From NCBI RefSeq assembly GCF_004519315.1, contig NZ_SOZE01000039.1, positions 1-53,137 on the forward strand: 53,137 bases of DNA. The letters run 5' to 3'. The translations under genes were made by a program, and so were the position numbers. The notes beneath the pieces are model-generated. The model worked only from the letters and a program-made list of their open reading frames with translations, had not been told where the DNA came from and did not search any database. Of this stretch, positions 8,057-15,982 are shown piece by piece. Numbering within the stretch: position 1 is the first letter of the stretch; the number at the start of each line of letters is the position of its first letter. This stretch comes from Mucilaginibacter psychrotolerans (lineage in GTDB: Bacteria > Bacteroidota > Bacteroidia > Sphingobacteriales > Sphingobacteriaceae).

Positions 8057-9661
8057 TTATTTTATGCCGATGAATTGCACCAGCGCCAACACCGAATCGT
8101 TTATTTTATCGAACACCAGCGACGGCATCAAACCTAAACCTAAAGCGATGAGTGCCAGCGGCAACAGCGTAAGGGTTTCGCGCAGGCTGATATCCGTGAG
8201 GGCAATCTTCCATATTTCTCCCCCTTTCAGGCTCAACTTGCCGAAGAACATGCGTTGCAGGGTCCACAAGAAGTAAGCGGCGCTCAGCAAAATACCTACC
8301 GAACCGCAAACCGCCATCCAATAAGGCAAGAGGCCATTGGTGGAATGCGATTTAAATGCACCAGCCAGTGAGAACGCCTCGGCCACGAAAGCCGAGAAGC
8401 CTGGCAAGCCTAATGAGGCAAAGAAGGCCACCATGACGTAAGCTGTATAACGTGGCATCAATGAGCCGAGGCCGCGGAAATGGTAGATGTCGCGGTCGTG
8501 CACGCGGTTGTAGATAACGCCCACCAAAAAGAACAGCATGGTGGATAGGAAGCCGTGGCTCACCATCTGCATCATGGCACCGCTGATACCCTCCGCCGTG
8601 TTGGAGGCAATGCCCAGCAGCACGAAACCCATATGCGATACGGATGAATAGGCGATAAGCCGTTTTAAATCGCGCTGGGCAAGGGCGTTGAACGCGCCGT
8701 ATAATATCGAGATAACGCCGAGTAAGCCAATCCAGAAGGCACCGCTAAGAGCAACATCCGGGAAAATGCCCAGGCAGATGCGGATAATACCGTAACCGCC
8801 GATTTTTAGCAGGATGCCCGCCAGGATGATGGATACCGGCGTTGGCGCTTCTACGTGTGCATCGGGCAGCCAGGTATGCAGCGGCACTACAGGCACTTTG
8901 ATAGCAAAGGCGATAAACAATACCACGAAACCCACCGAGCGCGCAGGCATGCCTAATATGGTGCTGTGCGCTAAGGTAGAGAACACCGAACCATTGATAT
9001 AATTGGTCGGGTTCATCATCTGGATGATGTTGAAGGTATGGTTACCCGTTGCCGGGTCCTTTACCGATAGGTATAGACCTACCATCACCAGCAGCATAAA
9101 TACCGAGCCGAAGAGTGTGTAGAGGAAAAACTTGATGGCCGCATATTCGCGCCGGGCGCCGCCCCACATGCCGATGAGGAAGTACAGGGGCAGCAACATC
9201 AGTTCGTAAAAGGTGTAGAACAGGAAGAAGTCCAGCGCGCAGAACACGCCGACTACCGCCATATCCAGCAGTAAAAACAGCGCAAAGAAGCCTTTGAGGT
9301 TACTTTTTATCTCCCAGGAAGCAACGGCAGCTACGACCATTACGAGGCAAGTCATCACCATGAGGGTGATGGAGATACCATCAATCCCCACGAAATATTC
9401 TATCTGCATTTTGCCTGCCGCACCCAAATCCAGGTGTATCCAGGGGACTTTCTGCACGAATTGGAACTGCTCTTCGTGACTGATGCCGGCGAATGGCGCA
9501 CCCGTCTTAAAATTCAGGTACATCCAAATGCTCAGCCCCAACTGTACCAGCGTGGCCAAAAGGGTAATATATTTAAAGCTGGCCCGCATGGATGAGGGCA
9601 GCAGCAGGATGATGAATCCGAACAGTACAGGTGTGAATATCAGCAGGGTTAATATGTTCAT
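8057..9661 (-). CDS. nuoM: NADH-quinone oxidoreductase subunit M
   Basis: A 534-residue antiporter-like subunit of complex I. The ATG at 9661 shares its A with the nuoL stop (TGATG), typical of translational coupling; an in-frame TTG three codons upstream is less likely. Landmarks are FYTFYELMLLPLYFLIGMWG with the conserved helix-5 glutamate, KVPVVPLHTWLPDAHVEAPT with the helix-7 lysine neighbourhood, and RDLKRLIAYSSVSHMGFVLL. All 14 helices appear present. Confidence 0.96.
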   Translation of the reverse strand: MNILTLLIFTPVLFGFIILLLPSSMRASFKYITLLATLVQLGLSIWMYLNFKTGAPFAGISHEEQFQFVQKVPWIHLDLGAAGKMQIEYFVGIDGISITLMVMTCLVMVVAAVASWEIKSNLKGFFALFLLLDMAVVGVFCALDFFLFYTFYELMLLPLYFLIGMWGGARREYAAIKFFLYTLFGSVFMLLVMVGLYLSVKDPATGNHTFNIIQMMNPTNYINGSVFSTLAHSTILGMPARSVGFVVLFIAFAIKVPVVPLHTWLPDAHVEAPTPVSIILAGILLKIGGYGIIRICLGIFPDVALSGAFWIGLLGVISILYGAFNALAQRDLKRLIAYSSVSHMGFVLLGIASNTAEGISGAMMQMVSHGFLSTMLFFLVGVIYNRVHDRDIYHFRGLGSLMPRYTAYVMVAFFASLGLPGFSAFVAEAFSLAGAFKSHSTNGLLPYWMAVCGSVGILLSAAYFLWTLQRMFFGKLSLKGGEIWKIALTDISLRETLTLLPLALIALGLGLMPSLVFDKINDSVLALVQFIGIK

Positions 9662-11739
9662 CAGGCCCAAATCAGTTTAATAATAAAAACAGCAATTACG
9701 GCAAGCAGCATGCTGTACAAATAGTATTGCACCTTGCCGCCATGGAAACGGCGCGCAAAGTTGCCGATGTATTGCACCGTCTCTGCGGCGAGCCACAGCA
9801 CGCCATCCACAATATATTTATCGCACCAGGCAGCAGCTTTGGCTATGCAGAGGTTAATGCGCTCCAGCAGGGTAATAAATCCGTCGATAACGTTGCGGTC
9901 AAACCAGTAGGCTGCGCCGCTCAGCCAAATTACGAACTTTACGATTACGCGCCTATAAAAACGGTCTATATACCATTCGTTGAAAGAGATGCGGTAGAGG
10001 AGGCCGGTTTCGGCGATTATCCTGCCTTCGCGTTTTGCATAAAGCAGGTAAGCACGATAGATTACCAGCAAACTCACTACGGTCACCAAAACGGGAATTA
10101 TCAAATGATAATTACTTGCAGCCTCATGCTTTAGCGCGAAAGCATGATATAACCAAGAGTTTTCGTACGAAATGGGATTAAACGAAAATAGCGGGAACAA
10201 ACAGCAAAGCGCCAAAAATACCAGCGGTAGTTTGTATGCCCAATGCCCGTCGCCGATGTGGATTTGCAGCGATGGGAAGGTTTTGAGCAAGCTCAGCTCG
10301 CCGAAAAACACTTTAAAGATGAGCCTGGCCACGTAGAAAGCCGTAAGCCAACTGGTGAGCAATGCCATTATCGGGATGATATTCAACAGGATGTTTTTGC
10401 CCTCCGACCATTCGAAGGCTTGGATGAGGATACCGTCTTTAGAAAGGAAGCCCGACGTAAGCGGGAAGCCGACCAAAGCTAAACCGGCTATTACCGCAGC
10501 AATAAAAGTTAGCGGCAGTTTTTTGCGGAGGCCACCCATGTGGCGGATGTCCTGCGGGTCGATATCGAGGTGGTTATCTTCCTTGATGTGTTTGATCTGG
10601 TGGATAACTATACCCGCCACCAAAAAAAGCAGGCATTTGAAAAAGGCATGCGTTACCAAATGGAACAGCGAGGAGGAATACGCCCCAACGCCCATCGCCA
10701 TGACCATGTAGCCCAATTGGGATATGGTGGAGTACGCCAAAATGCGTTTCAAATCGTTTTGCGTGAGGGCAATGGTAGCAGCCATAAACGCAGTGAAACA
10801 ACCGACGGCGGCCAATATGGTGAGTTCTTCGGGACTAAAAAACGGGTAAACCCTGCCTAACAGGAAGACGCCTGCCGCTACCATGGTAGCCGCATGTATC
10901 AATGCCGAAACCGACGTTGGGCCTTCCATTGCATCGGGTAGCCAGGTATGTAAAGGGAACTGCGCCGATTTTGCGGCGACTGCTAAGAGGATACCGCCGA
11001 ATGCGATGTAGTGCCAGATGGCGGGAAGCGATGTGCCTTTTTCATAATCATGTAGCGGAACTGCGTTCCAAAACCCCTCGAATATTACAGATTGGGAAAC
11101 CCGCCCATGCTCACCAAATAAAAGGTCAATATCGAAAGTACCGAATTGTGTAAACAGGATAATAATGGCAGATAGCAAGCCGATATCGCCTATCCTGTTC
11201 ATGATAAAGGCTTTTTTGTTGGCTTGTACGGCGCTATCCCTATCGTACCAGAAACCTATGAGCAGGTAGCTGGAGAAACCCACCAGCTCCCAAAAAGCGT
11301 AGAAGGTGATGAGGCTATCCACCACCACCAGCGCCAGCATACTGAAACAGAAGAAGCTGAGATAACGAAAGTAACGGCTGTAGCCCGTATCATCCTTCAT
11401 GTAGGCGGTAGAATAAATATGTACCGGCAAGGCTATCAGCGATACCAGCACCAGCATCAGCACCGAAAGGTTATTGAGCAATATGCCTATTTGCACCTTG
11501 GTTGCACCAATAGTAAACCAAACCTGCTGCATATGGATGGTATGGCTATCCCAAACCCTAAAGAATACATTAAGCGACAACACCGCGCTGCCCAATATAG
11601 CCAGCGTAGACACCCAGCCCGAAGCCTTACTTTTGCCCAGCACCAAAAAGTTAACCACAAAGGCAGCAAATGGCAACACCACGGCTATAATAGCCAGGGT
11701 TACGGTTTGCGCGTCGGTATGGAGGGTGGTTGGGTTCAA
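9661..11739 (-). CDS. nuoL: NADH-quinone oxidoreductase subunit L
   Basis: The distal proton-pumping subunit of complex I, 692 residues including the C-terminal lateral helix and terminal transmembrane helix. Landmarks are FYAFWELVGFSSYLLIGFW, AKSAQFPLHTWLPDAMEGPT and LKRILAYSTISQLGYMVMA. The best start is a TTG at 11739, three bases after the stop of the plug-repeat gene; the next in-frame ATG lies about 70 codons in, within membrane helix sequence. A diverged copy of the first 26 or so codons, again starting with TTG, lies upstream at 12456-12560. It supports this start and shows the nuoK-nuoL junction was rearranged. Confidence 0.95.
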   Translation of the reverse strand: MNPTTLHTDAQTVTLAIIAVVLPFAAFVVNFLVLGKSKASGWVSTLAILGSAVLSLNVFFRVWDSHTIHMQQVWFTIGATKVQIGILLNNLSVLMLVLVSLIALPVHIYSTAYMKDDTGYSRYFRYLSFFCFSMLALVVVDSLITFYAFWELVGFSSYLLIGFWYDRDSAVQANKKAFIMNRIGDIGLLSAIIILFTQFGTFDIDLLFGEHGRVSQSVIFEGFWNAVPLHDYEKGTSLPAIWHYIAFGGILLAVAAKSAQFPLHTWLPDAMEGPTSVSALIHAATMVAAGVFLLGRVYPFFSPEELTILAAVGCFTAFMAATIALTQNDLKRILAYSTISQLGYMVMAMGVGAYSSSLFHLVTHAFFKCLLFLVAGIVIHQIKHIKEDNHLDIDPQDIRHMGGLRKKLPLTFIAAVIAGLALVGFPLTSGFLSKDGILIQAFEWSEGKNILLNIIPIMALLTSWLTAFYVARLIFKVFFGELSLLKTFPSLQIHIGDGHWAYKLPLVFLALCCLFPLFSFNPISYENSWLYHAFALKHEAASNYHLIIPVLVTVVSLLVIYRAYLLYAKREGRIIAETGLLYRISFNEWYIDRFYRRVIVKFVIWLSGAAYWFDRNVIDGFITLLERINLCIAKAAAWCDKYIVDGVLWLAAETVQYIGNFARRFHGGKVQYYLYSMLLAVIAVFIIKLIWA

Positions 11740-11742
11740 TTT

Positions 11743-12453
11743 TTACTTTTTGGTTGTGATGATTAAAACAGGTTTAACGCCTTTTTTTACCCGCTCGCCA
11801 TTGTTAAAGTTTACGCTCTTTATTTTTTTATTATCCAAATTGAACAACACTTTGGTCCGCAGAACCTGGTTGCTGCTTACTCTCTTGCCGTTGAGTATAT
11901 AAATTACTTTTGTATCATCGCCCAATTCGTCAATATAAATTTGATACCCCGGCGACCAACCTGCTAACTTGTCTTCATAAACTTTTATGGCAGCGGTTTT
12001 TGTGAGGATGCTAACAACCCCGTTTCTGGCCCTACCCTGGAATTGGCCGAATGCTTTTTCCCGTTTTATCGAATCTATTAAAAACACCGTACTTGTATCA
12101 ATTTCATTTAGTTTCTTCTCTGATAATTCTCCGTCTACAATAATCAGCCGCTCATTAGCCAAAGCTGGGTCATTCAGCAACGCATTCCTTATCGAATCCG
12201 GTTTCCTATCGTGCTTGGTTACAATAAGTATTGCCCCGTCTGCCGCTTGGTCGCCGTACACTTTTTTAGCTACAGGCCCTTTTAGCACTGCAGTCTCTGC
12301 AATGCTATTGGGATCGATGCTCTCTATACTGCCCTTAAAGATTACACCGTCAATTACGATCAGCGGATGCTTTTTTGGTACGTTTACCTGCGCATCAGCC
12401 TTAATGGCAAGCATCAGCAAAACAAACACAGCAAACAAATTCAACCTTCTCAT
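11743..12453 (-). CDS. Secreted protein of three TonB-plug-like repeats
   Basis: A 236-residue protein with signal peptide MRRLNLFAVFVLLMLAIKADA. It holds three degenerate repeats of about 50 residues, each resembling the SusC/TonB receptor plug core (a V-D-G strand, a central helix, then a strand ending in TK). The repeats are 30-82 (PLIVIDGVIF...SIDPNSIAETAVLKG...GAILIVTK), 102-152 (RLIIVDGELS...EIDTSTVFLID...GVVSILTK) and 183-236 (VIYILNGKRV...PVLIITTK). No barrel follows, so it is not a receptor. It starts 2 bases after the stop of the nuoL'-nuoK' scar and ends 3 bases before nuoL, so it is read with complex I genes. Function unknown; it may bind a receptor or act as a periplasmic scaffold (inference). 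Confidence 0.6.
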   Translation of the reverse strand: MRRLNLFAVFVLLMLAIKADAQVNVPKKHPLIVIDGVIFKGSIESIDPNSIAETAVLKGPVAKKVYGDQAADGAILIVTKHDRKPDSIRNALLNDPALANERLIIVDGELSEKKLNEIDTSTVFLIDSIKREKAFGQFQGRARNGVVSILTKTAAIKVYEDKLAGWSPGYQIYIDELGDDTKVIYILNGKRVSSNQVLRTKVLFNLDNKKIKSVNFNNGERVKKGVKPVLIITTKK

Positions 12454-12455
12454 TT

Positions 12456-12560
12456 TTAATTTTTTAACTGGTTGATTTTACCAACAGCAAAATGTAATAC
12501 CACTGCTATGACAGCAAGGGCAACGGTTTGCGCGTCGGTATGGGGGGTGTTTGGGTTCAA
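12456..12560 (-). pseudogene. Chimeric scar: nuoL 5' end fused to nuoK 3' end
   Basis: Reading down from a TTG at 12560, 34 codons are open. The first 26 match the start of nuoL (TDAQTVALAVIAVVL against TDAQTVTLAIIAVVL) and the last seven are KINQLKN, against KINQLKD at the end of nuoK. A TAA follows, then 2 bases later the ATG of the plug-repeat gene. The MORN gene ends in a TGA that overlaps the TTG of this remnant. So the order nuoK-end, cargo 1, nuoL-start/nuoK-end, cargo 2, nuoL-start is visible in the DNA. It is too short to make a working subunit. Confidence 0.9.
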
Positions 12561-12922
12561 TTTTTATTTGTCTTTGAAGCTTTTATTTTACCGTGTCCAT
12601 CGTACTCTATGCAATCTCCTACTATTGTGTCATTAACAAAATTGCATTCGGATTCTTTAGACCCATTATCATAATACGTTGTTAACAAGCCATCCATCAT
12701 CCCGTTTTTTATGCTTCCTGTAGAATATAGTTTCCCCTCAAAAGTATGGCTAACGAAACTGCCGGTAAACAATGTTTTATCCTGCTTATACCATAAGCCG
12801 TCAATAAACAATAAGTCCGTTGATAATTCAACAGGCTGTTTCAATGTATAATAAACCAGCCCCAATATTACCAAGCCAAGTGCTATTAAAGAAGAGAACA
12901 ATTTCAAATAGTAATTCCTCAT
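12557..12922 (-). CDS. Membrane-anchored MORN/YwqK-type repeat protein
   Basis: A 121-residue protein with one N-terminal membrane helix (about 8-27, LFSSLIALGLVILGLVYY) and then MORN-like beta-hairpin repeats: GLWYKQDKTLFTGSFVSH, GKLYSTGSIKNGMMDGLLTT, YYDNGSKESECNFVNDTIVG and YDGHGKIKAS. The pattern resembles YwqK-type antitoxin/MORN-variant proteins, which are often immunity proteins. It begins 4 bases after the nuoK stop and its own stop overlaps the nuoL-derived scar. A link with complex I is not expected from the family; it looks like cargo. No toxin partner is next to it. Confidence 0.7.
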   Translation of the reverse strand: MRNYYLKLFSSLIALGLVILGLVYYTLKQPVELSTDLLFIDGLWYKQDKTLFTGSFVSHTFEGKLYSTGSIKNGMMDGLLTTYYDNGSKESECNFVNDTIVGDCIEYDGHGKIKASKTNKN

Positions 12923-12926
12923 CCCC

Positions 12927-13232
12927 CTAATCCTTTAACTGGTTAATTTTATCAGCATCGATGGTTTTATACCGGCGGTACACGTTCAGGATGATGGCCA
13001 AAGCTACCGCAGTTGTAGCCGCTTCCAGCACAATGGCGAACAGGGCAAACATTTGCCCGCCGTTGTTGATACGGTCGTACCGGCCGAAGGCTACCAGATT
13101 GAGGTTGGCTGCATTCAGCATCAGTTCGATGCCAATCAATATCTGTATGGCGTTCTTTTTTGATACGATGATGAACAAACCGATGCAAAACAGCCCCGCA
13201 CTCACCAGCATAAAGTGCTGCAAGCCAATCAT
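12927..13232 (-). CDS. nuoK: NADH-quinone oxidoreductase subunit K
   Basis: A 101-residue subunit with three transmembrane helices, normal length. The two conserved membrane glutamates lie in IGIELMLNAANLNLVAF and ALFAIVLEAATTAVALAI. The start overlaps the nuoJ stop by 4 bases (ATGA). Its C-terminal KINQLKD recurs as KINQLKN in the scar at 12456-12560. Confidence 0.97.
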   Translation of the reverse strand: MIGLQHFMLVSAGLFCIGLFIIVSKKNAIQILIGIELMLNAANLNLVAFGRYDRINNGGQMFALFAIVLEAATTAVALAIILNVYRRYKTIDADKINQLKD

Positions 13233-13777
13233 GGGTTGCCCTCCTTGCGCGACAAATGCGCCGAACCCACCAGGGCAATCATCAGCAAAATACTGATGGC
13301 CTCGAATGGCAGCAGGTACCTCGTCATTAAATTGATACCGATGTTGTTGATGCCCGATTGGTTCACCGGGATAATATTGCCCGTATCTTTTGCTGTTTTT
13401 ACCCAGGCAAGGTTAGCGATATCGGCCTTGAATACCACGTTTACCATCACCACCAAAAACAATGCGGCGAGTACAAAGGCGGCCAGAGTATTCAGGCTGA
13501 TGAAACGGTTCTGATGCTGCTCCACAGCGGCCAGCGATTCTTTGCCCGATAGCATAAAGGCAAACAGTATCAGCACCAAAATGCCGCCCACGTATATCAC
13601 AATCTGAGTGACGGCCACAAAATCGGCAACGGCCAATACGTAAAGGCCCGCCAACCCAAACAGCGTTACGAAGAACATGAATATGCTGCGCACCAGATTC
13701 TTGCTTGCCGCTACCACCAGGGCCGAACCTAACGTTACAAAAGCCATTACGTAAAAGAGTACTTGTACTAAGCTCAT
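13229..13777 (-). CDS. nuoJ: NADH-quinone oxidoreductase subunit J
   Basis: A 182-residue membrane subunit with five helices. Family landmarks are NLVRSIFMFFVTLFGLAGLY with the helix-3 pi-bulge region, and VAVTQIVIYVGGILVLILFA. The ATG at 13777 overlaps the nuoI stop by 4 bases. NuoJ helps couple quinone chemistry to proton movement in the membrane arm. Confidence 0.96.
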   Translation of the reverse strand: MSLVQVLFYVMAFVTLGSALVVAASKNLVRSIFMFFVTLFGLAGLYVLAVADFVAVTQIVIYVGGILVLILFAFMLSGKESLAAVEQHQNRFISLNTLAAFVLAALFLVVMVNVVFKADIANLAWVKTAKDTGNIIPVNQSGINNIGINLMTRYLLPFEAISILLMIALVGSAHLSRKEGNP

Positions 13778-14364
13778 GCGGTGCCCTCCTTTGCCTTCAT
13801 GGCAGCTAATTTGGCGGCTTGTTTTTCGGCCTGCTGCTTTTCCAACAAAGCGCGTTTTTCAGCAGCCAGCTCCGGCGACATATCCGAGAATTCGTAGTTC
13901 AAATCCTTCAGTTCAAAAACCGTGCGGTCGTATTGGTTGGTCATTATGATGCATTCCGTTGGGCAGACAATGGTACATAGCCCGCAGTACATGCACTTGG
14001 CCATATCGATATCGAATTTGGCGGCGTAAAGTAGTTTTTTGGAACCATCGCTGGTTTCCCCGATGGAGCCTTCTGTAGATTTTATCGATTCGATGTCAAT
14101 GCAATCCACCGGACAAATCTTGGCGCACAGGTCGCACACAATGCAATCGTCAATCTCTACATCCAGCTGGTAGCGGCCCACCTCGGGCGTTGGCAATTGC
14201 TGCGCGGGATATTGGATGGTATTGGTATCGTTTTGGCGGCTAAAGTAGTTATTGTCCTTAATAGGCACTACCTCGCGTTTGTGGTTTCCCACAAAAAGAT
14301 GCTTCAGGGTGAGGGTGAGGCCCCGCCATGCCGTTACGAAACTATTTAGAACCTTATTAATCAA
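13774..14364 (-). CDS. nuoI: NADH-quinone oxidoreductase subunit I (8Fe ferredoxin-like)
   Basis: A 196-residue subunit that holds clusters N6a and N6b and passes electrons to N2. Both motifs are intact: CIVCDLCAKICPVDC and CMYCGLCTIVCPTEC. The N-terminal amphipathic segment LTLTLKHLF is typical. The best start is a TTG at 14364; no ATG lies close enough upstream in frame. The C-terminal Lys/Ala/Glu-rich helix extends past the cluster domain. It is the first gene of the cluster: upstream lies murA, not nuoH, so the other complex I genes must be elsewhere. Confidence 0.95.
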   Translation of the reverse strand: MINKVLNSFVTAWRGLTLTLKHLFVGNHKREVVPIKDNNYFSRQNDTNTIQYPAQQLPTPEVGRYQLDVEIDDCIVCDLCAKICPVDCIDIESIKSTEGSIGETSDGSKKLLYAAKFDIDMAKCMYCGLCTIVCPTECIIMTNQYDRTVFELKDLNYEFSDMSPELAAEKRALLEKQQAEKQAAKLAAMKAKEGTA

Positions 14365-14381
14365 TATCTTTAGTTTAATGT

Positions 14382-14468
14382 CGAATAATGAACGCTAAAT
14401 ATCGAATTTCGAAGTTTACTGCTTCTTACTTCATTATTCGAAATTCAATATTCGGTGTTCGATATTTT
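14382..14468. repeat. Inverted repeats between murA and nuoI
   Basis: This interval is made of A/T-rich imperfect inverted repeats around TATCGAATTTCGAAG and ATTATTCGAAATTCAATATTCG. It must hold either the promoter of nuoI-N or the murA terminator. I see no exact TAnnTTTG on the minus strand. Confidence 0.6.
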
Positions 14469-14471
14469 TTT

Positions 14472-15779
14472 TTATACCCTCACGATATCTGCCCCTAGCG
14501 CTTTTAAGCGGGCATCGATATTTTGATAGCCGCGCTCAATTTGCTCGATATTGTAGATGGTGGATTTGCCTTGCGCGGATAGCGCAGCGATCAGCAGGGA
14601 TACCCCGGCACGTATATCCGGCGAGGTCATGGAGATGCCGCGCAACTGTATTTGCTTATCCAGGCCGATAACGGTAGCGCGGTGCGGATCGCAAAGGATG
14701 ATATTGGCGCCCATATCCAGCAGCTTATCCACAAAGAACAAGCGGCTCTCGAACATTTTCTGGTGGATAAGCACCGAACCTTTTGCCTGTGTAGCTACCA
14801 CCAGTACAATGCTGAGCAAATCGGGCGTGAAGCCCGGCCAGGGTGCATCGGCAACGGTAAGCAGCGAACCATCAATAAAAGTATCGATCTCGTAATGATC
14901 TTGCGAAGGGATGTAGATATCATCGCCGCGAAGTTCCATTTGTATGCCCAGGCGTTTGAAAACATCGGGTATCATGCCCAGCTCGGCATATTTAACATCC
15001 TTGATAGTAATTTCGGAACCTGTCATGGCGGCAAGGCCAATGAACGAGCCAATCTCAATCATATCCGGCAGCATGGTATGCTCGGTACCGCCAAGGCTTT
15101 CAACACCTTCTATCGTTAATAAGTTGGATGCGATGCCGCTGATTTTGGCACCCATGCGGTTAAGCATTTTGCAAAGCTGCTGCAGGTATGGCTCGCAGGC
15201 GGCGTTGTAGATGGTGGTAGTACCTTTTGATAATACAGCCGCCATCACAATATTGGCCGTACCGGTTACCGATGCTTCATCAAGCAGGATGTAGGTGCCG
15301 CGCAGGTTGGATGCATCTACGTTATAAAAACCGGTTTCGGGGTTGTAATCAAAGCGTGCGCCCAGTTTCTCGAAGCCGAGGAAGTGAGTATCCAGCCTGC
15401 GGCGGCCGATTTTATCGCCGCCCGGTTTGGGGATAGATGCCTTGCCGAAACGTGCCAGCAGCGGGCCCAGTATCATGATAGAGCCGCGTAAGCCGCCGCC
15501 CTTGGTTTTGAATGCTTCTGAATTGAAGAAATCCTGGTCAATCTCCTTGGCCTCGAAAGTGCAAACCGAACGCGAGATGCGGTTTACCTCTACGCCCATA
15601 TCGCCAAGCAGTTCTATTAGTCTATTAACATCCTGTATATCGGGGATATTATTGATGGTCATTTTTTCGCCGGTAAGCAACACAGCGGAAATGATCTGCA
15701 GGGCTTCGTTTTTTGCGCCCTGCGGGATAATCTCGCCCTTAAGTTTCTTGCCACCTTGTATCTCGAATGCGTTTCTCAT
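14472..15779 (-). CDS. murA: UDP-N-acetylglucosamine 1-carboxyvinyltransferase
   Basis: A 435-residue cytosolic enzyme of the first committed step of peptidoglycan synthesis, transferring enolpyruvate from PEP to UDP-GlcNAc. The N-terminus (FEIQGGKKLKGEIIPQGAKN) carries the conserved Lys-Asn. The catalytic loop reads PGGDKIGRRRLDTH: the position that is Cys115 in E. coli is Asp (D122 here). Asp at this place is known to keep activity and give fosfomycin resistance, as in mycobacteria and chlamydiae. The RAGVSLLIAALSAQG block near the C-terminus is normal. It stands alone, with 107 bases to nuoI. Confidence 0.96.
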   Translation of the reverse strand: MRNAFEIQGGKKLKGEIIPQGAKNEALQIISAVLLTGEKMTINNIPDIQDVNRLIELLGDMGVEVNRISRSVCTFEAKEIDQDFFNSEAFKTKGGGLRGSIMILGPLLARFGKASIPKPGGDKIGRRRLDTHFLGFEKLGARFDYNPETGFYNVDASNLRGTYILLDEASVTGTANIVMAAVLSKGTTTIYNAACEPYLQQLCKMLNRMGAKISGIASNLLTIEGVESLGGTEHTMLPDMIEIGSFIGLAAMTGSEITIKDVKYAELGMIPDVFKRLGIQMELRGDDIYIPSQDHYEIDTFIDGSLLTVADAPWPGFTPDLLSIVLVVATQAKGSVLIHQKMFESRLFFVDKLLDMGANIILCDPHRATVIGLDKQIQLRGISMTSPDIRAGVSLLIAALSAQGKSTIYNIEQIERGYQNIDARLKALGADIVRV

Positions 15780-15930
15780 TTGGTTGACGGTTTATATTTC
15801 GTGCCGATGTTTACAGCTGATCGTTCATAAATCATGGCAGGAAGTGCAATGGTTTTAAAGCAACAAAGATTATAAAATTATCCAATAAATAAATTCAACA
15901 AGCACAAACAATCAAACCCTAAAAAGTTTT

Positions 15931-15978
15931 CCCAATGACCCAATGACCCAATGACCCAATGACCCAATGACCCAATGA
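15931..15978. repeat. Six tandem copies of an 8-bp unit
   Basis: The 8-base unit CCCAATGA is repeated six times without a mismatch just after the stop of the DUF4290 gene. It is a likely length-variable microsatellite. It lies in a 3' non-coding position, so phase variation of a protein is not expected. Confidence 0.98.
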
Positions 15979-15982
15979 CAAA

